Shown: positions 33,586 to 42,654, numbered from the stretch's first letter. The stretch is 54,677 nt of DNA from Gordonia effusa NBRC 100432 (GCF_000241305.1 NZ_BAEH01000021.1:1-54677); one strand, 5' to 3'. The notes: generated by a model not told the origin, from the sequence alone. Numbers and translations: made by a program.

Positions 33586-35430
33586 ATGGGATTCACCCAG
33601 CCCGACTTCCCACCGGTGGAGCCGGAAACCTTTCTTGACAAGCCGTTCTTCGAGCGCATCCGCATCCTTGGCACGCATTGGGCCGAATATGGTTTCGGCA
33701 CACCGAAGATGGTGCATGTCATATACCTGCTGAAGGTATTCGTACTCTATATCGGCATTGGATTGTCCATCGCCACTTTTACTTCCGGGCTCAACGTCCT
33801 GCAGGTGACCGACTGGTGGAATGAGCCGATTGTCTACCAGAAGGCCGTGCTATGGACGATCCTCCTCGAGTCCGTCGGACTTGGCGGATCCTGGGGACCG
33901 CTGGCCGGTCACTTCAAGCCGATGACCGGCGGAATAACATTCTGGGCTCGCCCCAAAACGCTCCGCTGCCCACCGTGGCCGGGCAAAGTGCCATTCACCG
34001 CGGGCGACTCGCGCACTATTTTCGATGTCGTGGTATATCTGGCGATCTTGTCCAATCTCATTGTTGCGCTGGCACTTCCGGGCAAAGACACGTCATCGTT
34101 CAATGCTGTCGTCGCCGACAACCACGGCCTGGTGAACCCACTCCTATTGATCCCGTTGCTAGTGCTATTCGCGGTCATCGGCCTGCGCGACAAAATCATG
34201 TTCATCGCCGCGCGCTCCGAGCAGTATCTTCCGGCGGTGTTTTTCTTCAGTGTGCTGCCATTCGTCGACATGATCATCGCGCTCAAGTTGCTCATCGTGA
34301 CAGTGTGGGTCGGAGCGGGAATCTCCAAGCTGGGCAAGCATTTCTCGATGGTTATTCCACCGATGATCTCGAATACACCGTGGCTCGCCAACAAGGCGAT
34401 CAAGAGAATGCACTACCGGTCATTCCCCGATGACATGCGGCCGTCGAAGCTGGCGGGCACTGTTGGTCATGTGCTCGGCACCCTCGTAGAGGTGATCACC
34501 CCGCTGGTATTGCTGTTCTCTACCAACAAATGGCTGACACTCGCCGCGGTGATACTGATGGTCGCTTTCCACATCTTCATCTTCTCCACCTTCCCGCTCG
34601 CCGTGCCGCTTGAATGGAACATCCTGTTCGCGTGGGCCGCTGTCTTCCTATTTTGGGGTTTCCCCGCGTGGGGCGATTACGCGCTAACCGACACCTCGAT
34701 GCCGTGGGCGATGGTCGCGATCGGCGCAGCACTCGTCTTCTTCCCGATACTCGGTAACCTGCGTCCGGATCTGGTGTCCTTCTTGCCGTCGATGCGTCAG
34801 TACGCGGGCAACTGGGCCTCTGCCACTTGGGCTTTCGCACCAGGTGCCGAGGAGAAGCTCAACGAATTCGTCGTGCGCTCCTCGCCGAATACCCGGACTC
34901 AGCTGCTGGCTTCGTATCCGCCCGAGGTCGCCGACGTTGTCATGCATCAGATGCTTGCGTGGCGTTCGCTACACAGTCAGGGCCGTGCGCTGTACTCACT
35001 GATGAGCCGCCACCTCGGCGATGACATCAACACGTACACACTGCGCGAGGCCGAGTTCGCCTTCAACTCGTTGGCAGCGTTCAACTTCGGTGACGGCCAC
35101 TTCCACGACGCGAAGTTCATCGCGGCCCTGCAGCGCCGATGTGGCTTCGCTCCCGGCGAGTTCATCGTCGCCTGGATCGAGTCCCAGCCGATCCATAAGT
35201 CAACCCAGGCATACAAAGTCATCGACGCCGCGCTCGGAGTGATCGAGACCGGCACCTATCAGGTGGCCGACGCCGTCGCCGAACAGCCGTGGTTGCCCAA
35301 TGGGCCAATCCCGTTCGAGGTGGAATGGACCCTCCCCGTTGACGCTGGCCGCGCCGTGACGGACCCTGGGATGGTGCACGTACCACAGTTGCGGACCACT
35401 GACCGCGAGCAAAATGAGGTCAGACGGTGA
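33586..35430 (+). CDS. DUF3556 transmembrane protein
   Basis: 614 residues from ATG 33586 (GGAG 6 nt upstream; TTG 33574 less likely). Residues about 45-420 contain some nine or ten membrane helices, beginning MVHVIYLLKVFVLYIGIG. Polar blocks rich in Pro and Gly are conserved in the family (FWARPKTLRCPPWPG, KHFSMVIPPMISN). Residues about 430-600 are soluble and helical. This matches DUF3556, found mainly in mycobacteria and nocardiae, with no known activity. The last codons overlap the next gene by GTGA, coupling its translation to an FAD-dependent oxidoreductase. A membrane partner for that enzyme, or lipid handling, is possible. Confidence 0.82.
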   Translation: MGFTQPDFPPVEPETFLDKPFFERIRILGTHWAEYGFGTPKMVHVIYLLKVFVLYIGIGLSIATFTSGLNVLQVTDWWNEPIVYQKAVLWTILLESVGLGGSWGPLAGHFKPMTGGITFWARPKTLRCPPWPGKVPFTAGDSRTIFDVVVYLAILSNLIVALALPGKDTSSFNAVVADNHGLVNPLLLIPLLVLFAVIGLRDKIMFIAARSEQYLPAVFFFSVLPFVDMIIALKLLIVTVWVGAGISKLGKHFSMVIPPMISNTPWLANKAIKRMHYRSFPDDMRPSKLAGTVGHVLGTLVEVITPLVLLFSTNKWLTLAAVILMVAFHIFIFSTFPLAVPLEWNILFAWAAVFLFWGFPAWGDYALTDTSMPWAMVAIGAALVFFPILGNLRPDLVSFLPSMRQYAGNWASATWAFAPGAEEKLNEFVVRSSPNTRTQLLASYPPEVADVVMHQMLAWRSLHSQGRALYSLMSRHLGDDINTYTLREAEFAFNSLAAFNFGDGHFHDAKFIAALQRRCGFAPGEFIVAWIESQPIHKSTQAYKVIDAALGVIETGTYQVADAVAEQPWLPNGPIPFEVEWTLPVDAGRAVTDPGMVHVPQLRTTDREQNEVRR

Positions 35431-36854
35431 CCACTGCCGTCGTTGTCGGCGGCGGGCCCAATGGGCTCGCCGCCGCACTGCACCTCGCCCGAAACGGTGT
35501 CGACGTGCAAGTCCTGGAAGCTTCCGACGAAGTCGGCGGCGGTGCCCGCTCAGGTGAACTGACCGTCCCCGGAGTCATCCACGACTATTGTTCGGCTTTC
35601 CACCCGCTCGGTGTCGGCTCGCCGTTCTGGGCCGCCGTCGGACTCGAACGCTACGGCCTGGAATGGAAGTGGCCGGAAATAGACTGCGCTCATCCGCTCG
35701 ACTCGGGTGATGCCGGTTTGCTCTACCAGTCGATCGATCGGACCGCCGACGGCCTGGGCGCCGATGCCAAGCGATGGCGGATGGCATTCGGCGACCTGGC
35801 CCGCGGATTCGACGACCTCGCGCACGACCTACTTCGTCCAATCGTCAACGTGCCATCGCATCCCCTGCGGCTGGCGGCATTTGGCCCGCGCGCCCTGCTG
35901 CCCGCAACCGCCCTCGCCAAATGGTTTCGAACCGAACCAGCCCGCGCACTCTACGGCGGCATCGCAGCGCACGCATTCACCCGGCTCGACCGCCCGCTCA
36001 CCGCATCGCTTGGGTTGATGATCGGCGCGAGCGGGCACCGGTTCGGCTGGCCCGTCGCTCAGGGCGGATCAGGTTCTATCACTTCGGCTTTGGTCGCAGC
36101 GCTCGACGACGCGGGCGTGAAAATAGCCACGGGTATCCGAGTCAGCAGCCGGGCCGATATTCCTCCCGCCGATCTGATCCTGTTGGATCTCACACCAGCA
36201 CAGGCACTTTCGATCTATGAAGGCGACATGCCTGCTCGCATCTCGCGCTCCTATCGCAACTATCGGATCGGATCGTCGGCCTACAAAGTCGACTACGCGA
36301 TCGAGGGCGACATCCCCTGGACGAATCCCGCCTGCGGCCATGCCGGCACCGTTCACCTCGGTGGAGACTTCGCCGAAGTCGCAGCGTCCGAACGCCAACG
36401 CGCCCAAGGGATCATGGTCGACCGCCCCTTCGTCTTACTGGGACAGCAGTACCTCGCCGATCGAACTCGAAGCAATGGATCGATCAACCCGATATACGCC
36501 TACGCTCATGTGCCGCGCGGTTTCGACGGCGACGCAACCGAAGCGGTCACCGCTCAGATCGAACGGTTCGCACCCGGATTCCGCGACCGGGTAGTCGCGA
36601 CTCATTCCACAAGCACCCGCCAACTACACACGCATAACCCGAATTTCGCCGGCGGAGACATCATCGGCGGCTCCAACGATCGCCTGCAGATTGTCCTTCG
36701 ACCTCGAATCGCGTTAGATCCCTACGCGATCGGTGTCGACGGAGTCTTCCTTTGCTCACAATCAGCGCCGCCCGGCGCAGGCATTCACGGACTGTGTGGC
36801 TACAACGCCGCACAGTCGGCGCTGCGGTACCTGGGCCGCCGCGACCGCCGATGA
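35427..36854 (+). CDS. Phytoene-desaturase-like NAD(P)/FAD-dependent oxidoreductase
   Basis: 475 residues from GTG 35427, overlapping the DUF3556 stop. The N-terminus AVVVGGGPNGLAAALHLARNG is a dinucleotide fold with LEASDEVGGGARSGE, as in CrtI-type desaturases and related amine/prolycopene oxidoreductases. GGSGSITSALVAAL and the C-terminal GVFLCSQSAPPGAGIHGLCGYNAAQSAL complete the FAD site. The length is slightly short for CrtI (about 500-540). It could desaturate or isomerise a polyisoprenoid or other hydrophobic chain. No carotenoid genes lie nearby. The end overlaps the PucR regulator by ATGA. Confidence 0.87.
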   Translation: MTTAVVVGGGPNGLAAALHLARNGVDVQVLEASDEVGGGARSGELTVPGVIHDYCSAFHPLGVGSPFWAAVGLERYGLEWKWPEIDCAHPLDSGDAGLLYQSIDRTADGLGADAKRWRMAFGDLARGFDDLAHDLLRPIVNVPSHPLRLAAFGPRALLPATALAKWFRTEPARALYGGIAAHAFTRLDRPLTASLGLMIGASGHRFGWPVAQGGSGSITSALVAALDDAGVKIATGIRVSSRADIPPADLILLDLTPAQALSIYEGDMPARISRSYRNYRIGSSAYKVDYAIEGDIPWTNPACGHAGTVHLGGDFAEVAASERQRAQGIMVDRPFVLLGQQYLADRTRSNGSINPIYAYAHVPRGFDGDATEAVTAQIERFAPGFRDRVVATHSTSTRQLHTHNPNFAGGDIIGGSNDRLQIVLRPRIALDPYAIGVDGVFLCSQSAPPGAGIHGLCGYNAAQSALRYLGRRDRR

Positions 36855-38167
36855 CATTGGCCCGGGTCGGCGACGAGGGCGATGCCGCCCGACGTCGCCT
36901 TGCGCGTGTCCCGGCGATGGCCGATAAAGAAGTCCTCGCCTGTGCCGCCACCGTGGCGCGACAACTCCGGACGGACTATCCCGAGGTTGTGAGTGAAGTG
37001 ACCACCACCCTGGCCCGCGAAATCGACTATCTGGATGCCGATCCGATAATCCACGAATTACTCGATGCCAGTGTGCAGGGCAATATCTCGACGATCATTC
37101 ACGTGCTAGCCAACGATATCCCGGTAGACCATCTCCAGCCGACCACCGCGGCTGTCGAATACGCATTACGTCTCGCCCAACGCGACGTTCCGTCGAATTC
37201 CCTTGTGCGGGCATACCATATGGGACAGAGCGTGGTGATGCGACGCTGCTACCGACTAGTCGACGAGCTCATGCTGCCCGCGCCCGCCGCGATGGCGGTG
37301 ACCCTGCACATCTCCGACGTCATCTTCTCCTACATCGACTGGATCACGCTATATGTGTTCCAGGCCTACGAAGACGAACGTCGACGTTGGCTCGGGGCGG
37401 AGGGAAATGTGCTGTCTTCCACTGTCCACCAACTACTTTCCGCCACCGACGCCGACACTGCCCTATTTGAGCGTGAGACCGGTTACCCGGTCGACCAATT
37501 TCACCTGGCTGTGATCGCATGGCCGGCCGACGAAACGTCCGACCTCACCGACCTCGATCGTGCCGTACGGACCCTGGCCGCGAAACTCAATTCCGATGGA
37601 CCGCCGATCGTCACCGCGATCGATCGGGGGACCGTCTGGGGCTGGATTCCGCTGGGCGCTCGCAACCGTGTCGTCGATACCTCCGCCGTCGCCGGGCTGA
37701 TGAGTACCGACGCGAGAACCCGGATAGCCCTTGGACTCCCGGCCAACGGCGCGCGAGGGTTTCGGCGTTCGCATGCGCAGGCTCAGGCCGCATTCTCGGT
37801 TGCCACGGCCCCGAACTCGCCAACCGGCGCTGTCATCGGCTTCGGCGACCGTGGCATTGCGGTGGTCTCATTGCTTGCCCGCGACCTCGACTCCACGCGC
37901 GCCTGGGTTCGCGAAGTACTCGGAGATTTGGCGGACGACACTCCTACCGCGGGCGACCTGCGTCAGACCTTGTCGGTCTTCTTCGCCAACCGTGACAGTC
38001 ATCTCCGCACCGCGGAGCAACTGAACCTGCACCGAAACACGGTGAAATACCGCGTCGACAAGGCGATGGGCGAAACGTCCGCCAACGGTGACCGACTAGA
38101 TCTGGCGTTGGCACTCGCGGTCTGCGAGTTTCTGGGATCGACGGTCATCGGCTCCGATCGAAACTAA
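36851..38167 (+). CDS. PucR/CdaR-family transcriptional regulator
   Basis: 438 residues from ATG 36851, which overlaps the previous stop as ATGA. Longer in-frame starts lie inside the oxidoreductase. The N-terminal half is a helical sensory region of RsbR-like style (VPSNSLVRAYHMGQSVVMRRCYRLVDELM). A GGDEF-like middle region follows, then the C-terminal PucR helix-turn-helix: TLSVFFANRDSHLRTAEQLNLHRNTVKYRVDKAM. Such proteins activate or repress adjacent catabolic or oxidoreductase genes. Coupling to the oxidoreductase implies feedback control of this operon. Confidence 0.88.
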   Translation: MTLARVGDEGDAARRRLARVPAMADKEVLACAATVARQLRTDYPEVVSEVTTTLAREIDYLDADPIIHELLDASVQGNISTIIHVLANDIPVDHLQPTTAAVEYALRLAQRDVPSNSLVRAYHMGQSVVMRRCYRLVDELMLPAPAAMAVTLHISDVIFSYIDWITLYVFQAYEDERRRWLGAEGNVLSSTVHQLLSATDADTALFERETGYPVDQFHLAVIAWPADETSDLTDLDRAVRTLAAKLNSDGPPIVTAIDRGTVWGWIPLGARNRVVDTSAVAGLMSTDARTRIALGLPANGARGFRRSHAQAQAAFSVATAPNSPTGAVIGFGDRGIAVVSLLARDLDSTRAWVREVLGDLADDTPTAGDLRQTLSVFFANRDSHLRTAEQLNLHRNTVKYRVDKAMGETSANGDRLDLALALAVCEFLGSTVIGSDRN

Positions 38168-38179
38168 TTCTCGCCGACC

Positions 38180-38206
38180 TGTCACACATCCTCCCCGGGC
38201 GGTGTC
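38180..38206 (+). promoter_or_regulatory. ECF41-type promoter upstream of the CMD gene
   Basis: TGTCACA (38180-38186), 16 nt, TGTC (38203-38206), 34 nt before the ATG. The published ECF41 target promoter is, from memory, TGTCACA-N16-CGTC. The partner sigma factor is the next gene in the same operon, so positive autoregulation is expected. Confidence 0.7.
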
Positions 38207-38239
38207 TCATGTACGACCCACCGAACAAGGAGGAAGAAA

Positions 38240-38845
38240 ATGACCACTGCTCGTCTCCCCAAGAAAGAACTCACCGGTATCTACGGCAAGCTGGTGAAAG
38301 TCATCGGCAACAAGATGGTTGGCGCGGTGCCCGAGCCGGCCGAGGTGATGTGGCATAGCCCACGAGTCGTGAAGTCACTCAACACATTTGGCGGCAAGGT
38401 CCGCAAGTGGAACGACTGCGACGAATCGTTGAAGACTTTCGCGCATATGGCAGTGGCATCGTTGGTCGGCTGCTCGTGGTGCCTGGACCTGAATTACTTC
38501 CTCGCCCACACCGAAGGCCTCGACGAACGTAAGGCGAGCCAGGTCCCCCGGTGGCGTGAATCCGATGTGTTCACCCCGCTCGAACGCGACGTACTGGGCT
38601 ACGCCGAGGCGATGACGCAGACGCCCCCGACAGTGACCGACGAGATGGTCGAAACGCTGACCGCACAACTGGGGGCGGCGGCCGTCGTCGAGTTGACTGC
38701 GGCGATCGGATTCGCGAACGCGACAACCCGGGGTAACAACGCGCTGGGCATCGAATCCCAAGGCTTCTCTGCCGCTTGCGAATTCGCTCTGTCCGAGCCG
38801 TCTCGCCCCGAGGCCGCGAACGAGACGTTAGCCTCGAACGCGTGA
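38240..38845 (+). CDS. Carboxymuconolactone decarboxylase / AhpD-like protein (ECF41 partner)
   Basis: 201 residues. A strong AAGGAGG site precedes ATG 38240. The CMD fold is seen in LKTFAHMAVASLVGCSWCLDLNYFLAH, where the CSWC pair (about residues 78-81) corresponds to the AhpD-type redox cysteines with a nearby His. The second half EAMTQTPPTVTDEMVETL is typical. It may act as a thiol-dependent peroxidase or dehalogenase-type enzyme. The true substrate is unknown for most ECF41-linked members. It overlaps the sigma-factor gene by GTGA, the classic COE-gene and ECF41 arrangement. Confidence 0.9.
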   Translation: MTTARLPKKELTGIYGKLVKVIGNKMVGAVPEPAEVMWHSPRVVKSLNTFGGKVRKWNDCDESLKTFAHMAVASLVGCSWCLDLNYFLAHTEGLDERKASQVPRWRESDVFTPLERDVLGYAEAMTQTPPTVTDEMVETLTAQLGAAAVVELTAAIGFANATTRGNNALGIESQGFSAACEFALSEPSRPEAANETLASNA

Positions 38846-39711
38846 CCGTCGACCCATTCGTGGACCATCGCAGCCTGTTGTTCACCGTTGCCTACGAGAT
38901 GCTCGGCTCGGCAGCCGACGCCGAGGACATCGTGCAGGAGACATGGCTGCGGTGGTCCGACGTCGACCAGGCGACAATCGCCGACCCGCGGGCTTACCTG
39001 GTCACCGTCGTGACACGGCAGTCACTCAATCGACTGCGCAGCCTGGCGCGCCGGCGCGAAGATTACGTCGGAGAGTGGCTGCCCGAGCCGTTGTTGACCA
39101 CTCCCGACGTGGCCGACGACGTGGAACTGGCCGAAAATGTGTCGATAGCGATGCTCACCGTGCTCGAGACACTCGCACCCACCGAGCGGGCGGTCTTCGT
39201 CTTGCGGGAGGTCTTCGATCTGTCTTACGACGAAATCGCCAGTGCCATTGGGAAATCCGCTGCGGCCGTACGTCAGATCGCGCATCGCGCCCGTAATCAC
39301 GTGTCAGCCAGACGCCCTAGGATGCAGGTGAACCGGGCCGAGCAGCAACAGGTCACCGAACGATTTCTCGCCGCCGTCGCGGGCGGCGACATGCAAGCCC
39401 TACTAACCGTGCTGGCACCCGATGTCGTATTGGTTGCCGACGGCGGCGGCATAGTCAACGCGGTTCGGCGCCCCATCACCGGTGCGACCGGTGTCGCCCG
39501 ATTGCTCGGTGGCCTCGCCCGTGTCGCACCAGACGCGGCAGTCGAGGTCGGATTGGTCAACGGCGCGCCGGGCGGACGCATCATCGTCGGCGGCCAGCTC
39601 GACACCGTCGTCGGCGTGACCATCGAAGACGGGCTGATCACCCGCATCTACGCGATTCGCAACCCGGAGAAGCTAATTCGGTTCGATGAAGCCGTTTCCC
39701 TCGATCGGTGA
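38842..39711 (+). CDS. ECF41-type sigma factor with SnoaL-like C-terminal domain (SigJ-like)
   Basis: 289 residues from GTG 38842, chosen for the GTGA overlap with the CMD stop. Region 2 is YEMLGSAADAEDIVQETWLRW and region 4 is AVFVLREVFDLSYDEIASAIGKSAAAVRQIAHRAR. The linker GEWLPEPL, the extension motif ADGGGI and the terminal NPEKLI correspond to the WLP, DGGG and NPDKL marks of ECF41 sigma factors. In that group the SnoaL-like extension replaces an anti-sigma factor. Its likely target is its own operon through TGTCACA-N16-TGTC. Confidence 0.92.
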   Translation: MTVDPFVDHRSLLFTVAYEMLGSAADAEDIVQETWLRWSDVDQATIADPRAYLVTVVTRQSLNRLRSLARRREDYVGEWLPEPLLTTPDVADDVELAENVSIAMLTVLETLAPTERAVFVLREVFDLSYDEIASAIGKSAAAVRQIAHRARNHVSARRPRMQVNRAEQQQVTERFLAAVAGGDMQALLTVLAPDVVLVADGGGIVNAVRRPITGATGVARLLGGLARVAPDAAVEVGLVNGAPGGRIIVGGQLDTVVGVTIEDGLITRIYAIRNPEKLIRFDEAVSLDR

Positions 39712-39712
39712 G

Positions 39713-40126
39713 TCAGCACTGGATGTCGGCGAAGACGGTCCGTTTGGAATCGGTAACGATCCGCGGTGAATATCCCGGATAGGCGTCGGCGGAGAGTGAC
39801 GAGTAGGCCCGGTACTTGCCCGGGTGGTCACCACGCCAGCAGAACGCGCTCACGGTCGCGCGGAAACTGCGGCCGGAGGTTCTGGTTGGTTCGGCGATAC
39901 CGATCGGCAGAATGCTGTTGTAGAGGACCACGTTGACAGCGACCGCTTTCAGCGGCGCATCGCATTGATAGCTGACCGTCGACTGCACGGTCTGGCGAAC
40001 CTTCTTCGGCGTGGTCAGCGTGTACTTGCAGTGGACAGTTCGCGCGGCATTTGCCGTTCCGGTAGTAACGGTGCCGCCGGCAGCGACTGTGAATGCCAAA
40101 GCCCCCGCGATAATCGCCTTGCGCAT
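39713..40126 (-). CDS. Secreted cysteine-containing protein of unknown function
   Basis: 137 residues from ATG 40126, with GGGGAG about 8 nt upstream. Residues 1-28 are a Sec signal peptide (MRKAIIAGALAFTVAAGG, cleavage near ANAA). The mature protein of about 109 residues has four cysteines (HCKYTL, YQCDAP, AFCWRG, IQC at the C-terminus), so two disulfides are likely. The beta-type composition suggests a small exported domain. It stops one base from the sigma-factor stop (convergent). I do not recognise the family. Confidence 0.78.
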   Translation of the reverse strand: MRKAIIAGALAFTVAAGGTVTTGTANAARTVHCKYTLTTPKKVRQTVQSTVSYQCDAPLKAVAVNVVLYNSILPIGIAEPTRTSGRSFRATVSAFCWRGDHPGKYRAYSSLSADAYPGYSPRIVTDSKRTVFADIQC

Positions 40127-40188
40127 AGCAAATCTCCCCAATTCGACGTGTTGCGTCGCAGCGTAGCAAGGATTCAAGATCGGACACC

Positions 40189-40257
40189 GAAATTCGGGAA
40201 AATAGTGCGCTGCAAAGGGCAGCTTGCCCTCGGCAGCGTGCTGCTCTCCCGAATTTC
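40189..40257. repeat. 69-nt nested inverted repeat between divergent secreted-protein genes
   Basis: Outer arms GAAATTCGGGA (40189-40199) and TCCCGAATTTC (40247-40257) are exact complements. Inside, CGCTGC pairs with GCAGCG and AGGGC with GCCCT, giving one extended hairpin. It lies upstream of both flanking genes (starts at 40126 minus and 40496 plus), so it is not a simple terminator. The remaining 370-bp gap shows no gene. Confidence 0.6.
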
Positions 40258-40495
40258 AGCAACGCCTCAGCAGCGGATACCGAGCTGTCGGTTGCCCGAT
40301 CGACAGCGCACGACGGGCTATCCACCAGCTCAAGTCCACCGAATAGGCGATTCAACATCGCTGACATCGCCAGGTCATTTCCCCAGGTCACAGCACGTCG
40401 TCTCGTCGACTTGCCGAATAGTGCCGAGGTTCCCCTACACTGGCCGGGACCGCAGCAATTAACATCGCGCCACTGGCGCAGGAAAGGCAGAAGAC

Positions 40496-40747
40496 ATGAG
40501 ACGCGCCACTTCACGTTTCACCAAGCGCGCCCTGGTTACGGGCATCGCGGGCCTTGGCCTTGCCGGTGCACTCGGACTGGCCGCAGCGCCGGCGAACGCC
40601 GCGCCGACTAAGCCCCCGTCAAAGTCGGATATCGCGAACTCGCCGACCACTGACAACATCCGCCTCGCGCTCGACAAGCTCGCCGAAGACAATCCGAGCC
40701 TTGCGCCCGCGATCGAACTCGCGAAAGGCGCCCTGGGCGCGAAGTAG
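40496..40747 (+). CDS. Small secreted protein
   Basis: 83 residues. GGAAAGGCAGAAG lies upstream of ATG 40496. The first about 36 residues are an export signal: MRRATSRFTKRALV is Arg/Lys-rich, then GIAGLGLAGALGLAAAPANAAP with an AxA cleavage site. The mature peptide of about 47 residues is soluble and probably helical (TTDNIRLALDKLAEDNPSLAPAIELAKGALGAK), with no cysteine. A strong terminator follows the stop, so it is a compact monocistronic gene. Function unknown. Confidence 0.8.
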   Translation: MRRATSRFTKRALVTGIAGLGLAGALGLAAAPANAAPTKPPSKSDIANSPTTDNIRLALDKLAEDNPSLAPAIELAKGALGAK

Positions 40748-40760
40748 AAACCTCACCATT

Positions 40761-40790
40761 CGGGCCGTTCCACGTCGGTGGAACGGCCCG
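40761..40790 (+). terminator. Strong hairpin terminator
   Basis: CGGGCCGTTCCAC (40761-40773), loop GTCG, exact complement (40778-40790), followed by TTTGCGTTTC. It lies 14 nt after the small secreted-protein gene. Confidence 0.85.
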
Positions 40791-40866
40791 TTTGCGTTTC
40801 TTCGGCATCGAAATCCCGCGACTGGAGACAATTGACAACAGACGTTTTCAGATTTACCGTCAGTCC

Positions 40867-41748
40867 ATGAGAACGCCGTTTCGCCAGCGAAATGTTCCGC
40901 CGACGACCATTCCACAAGCCACTACCGCACTATTCTTCGGAATGGGGGTAGCCAACATCATCATGCAACTGTCGATGCCCGGTGTTGGGCGTGGAGTATT
41001 CGAAAGCCGCGTCGACTCGGGCAGCGCGTATCGACGCGTCATCAAACGCCAGCGCACCACCGGTCAATATCTCGCCGTGGCGATAGTCGGGTCGAAATCA
41101 GACAAGCTGGCCTACCACACGGCCGTTCGCGAAGTGCATAGTCACGTGCATTCCACTTCCGACTCCCCCGTGCGCTACAGCGCCAACGATCCTCGCCTGC
41201 AGCAATGGGTCGCGATGTGTCTCTTCAAGGGATTCCTCGACTCGTGGGAACTAACTTACGGCCAGCTCGACGACACGACACGTAATCATCTTCTCGCACA
41301 AGGAAAATCGCTGGGCACAACGCTGGAGATGCGCGGGCATGACTGGCCGGAAACCTACGCGGAATTTGAACAACGTTGGGCAGCAACGCTTCCCGAGCTC
41401 TCCATCGACGACGACGTACAGGGCCATCTCGCGGCACTCGCCGATCTTTCCTTCCTGCACAGCCAGTGGGGCCCGGCGGGCCGGGTCATGTCACGCGCAC
41501 TGGGACCTCAACTGAAGTTCATGACGCGGGCGACGCTTCCGCCGGAATTCCGCTCGATGATGGGCTGGACGTGGTCAGAGCGAGATCAACGGAAATTCGA
41601 GCGCATGGTGGCACTACACCGGGCGATCGACTTCGTCGCACCGTGGCTGAGCCCGGTATCACTGCGCGCCTACATCGTCGATCTTCGAGTCCGCCAGGCG
41701 CTCGGCCTCCCGACACTCGGCAAGCTCAAGGTCCGACCGGCCGCCTGA
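40867..41748 (+). CDS. DUF2236 oxygenase MpaB-family protein (divergent member E)
   Basis: 293 residues from ATG 40867; the longer frame begins in the terminator. No clear ribosome site is present. The shorter, more typical DUF2236 pattern is visible: TTALFFGMGVANIIMQL, YLAVAIVGSKSDKLAYHTAVREVHSHVHS, PVRYSANDPRLQQWVAMCLFKGFLDSWEL and QGKSLGTTLEMRGHDWPETYAEFEQRW. It is not a close paralogue of members A-D, which are about 450-470 residues and carry the SAATGATGR motif. It stands 36 bp before an ECF41-type sigma factor. A heme-dependent oxygenase function is assumed from the family. Confidence 0.83.
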   Translation: MRTPFRQRNVPPTTIPQATTALFFGMGVANIIMQLSMPGVGRGVFESRVDSGSAYRRVIKRQRTTGQYLAVAIVGSKSDKLAYHTAVREVHSHVHSTSDSPVRYSANDPRLQQWVAMCLFKGFLDSWELTYGQLDDTTRNHLLAQGKSLGTTLEMRGHDWPETYAEFEQRWAATLPELSIDDDVQGHLAALADLSFLHSQWGPAGRVMSRALGPQLKFMTRATLPPEFRSMMGWTWSERDQRKFERMVALHRAIDFVAPWLSPVSLRAYIVDLRVRQALGLPTLGKLKVRPAA

Positions 41749-41784
41749 GTTCACCACCGGAGTTGACTCGTACACTCGGACAAC

Positions 41785-42654
41785 ATGAATCGCGAGTCAG
41801 ACCTGGCCGATGCGGTCGCGGTGTTCGACGAGTCCCGCCCGCGACTGTTCGGCATCGCCTATCGAATGCTCGGCAGCGTCGTCGAGGCCGAAGATATCGT
41901 GTCGGAAGCCTGGCTTCGCTGGCAGCAGACCGACCGCGGCGGGATTCGCAATCCGCCCGCCTACCTGACCACCGTGACCACCCGGCTAGCCATCAACACC
42001 TTGGATTCGGCCCGATTCACTCGCGAGTCGTATTTAGGACCGTGGCTGCCCGAACCCGTTGATACCAGCGCTGATCCCACGCTCGGCGCCGAGACGGCGG
42101 AAGCCCTCGACCACGCGGTTCTCGTTCTTCTCGAATCCCTCCCCTCCGATCAGCGCGCGGCATATGTGCTCCGGGAAGCATTCGCATACGACCACGAACA
42201 GATCGCCGACGTGCTGTCCACGACCGCCGCCAACAGTCGACAGTTGGTCAGCCGAGCCCGCAAACACGTTGGGGCACAGCGGAAAATGCCGGTGGATCCC
42301 GCCGAGCATCGGTCGCTTCTCGACGCGTTCGTCGCCGCGGCGCAGGACGGGGATCTGAGACGTCTGGAAGAAGTTCTCGCCGGCGACGTCGTGAGCATCT
42401 CCGACGGCGCGGGTATCGCCCCGCGTGCCGCACGCCGACCAGTCATCGGCATCGACAAGGTCGCCCGAATGGTCGCTGGCTTTGCCGATTGGTGGATCGA
42501 CACAACAGTCATTTCGGTGAACACCAATGGCGCGCCATCGGCGGTGATCCGCCGCGGCAACCAAACACTCGCCGTACTGACCATTAGCGCATCGCCATCC
42601 GGAATTGAGCGACTGCACTGGGTGATGGCACCGGACAAACTGACAGCGCTCTGA
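41785..42654 (+). CDS. ECF41-type sigma factor with SnoaL-like C-terminal domain (second copy)
   Basis: 289 residues from ATG 41785. Region 2 is YRMLGSVVEAEDIVSEAWLRW. The linker is LGPWLPEPV and region 4 is AAYVLREAFAYDHEQIADVLSTTAANSRQLVSRARKH. The extension carries ISDGAGI and the terminal APDKLTAL, slightly degenerate forms of the DGGG and NPDKL motifs. It belongs to the same group as the factor at 38842 but is clearly divergent. It is followed after 85 bp by an NAD(P)-binding oxidoreductase with its own TGTCACA promoter, the expected target. Confidence 0.92.
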   Translation: MNRESDLADAVAVFDESRPRLFGIAYRMLGSVVEAEDIVSEAWLRWQQTDRGGIRNPPAYLTTVTTRLAINTLDSARFTRESYLGPWLPEPVDTSADPTLGAETAEALDHAVLVLLESLPSDQRAAYVLREAFAYDHEQIADVLSTTAANSRQLVSRARKHVGAQRKMPVDPAEHRSLLDAFVAAAQDGDLRRLEEVLAGDVVSISDGAGIAPRAARRPVIGIDKVARMVAGFADWWIDTTVISVNTNGAPSAVIRRGNQTLAVLTISASPSGIERLHWVMAPDKLTAL

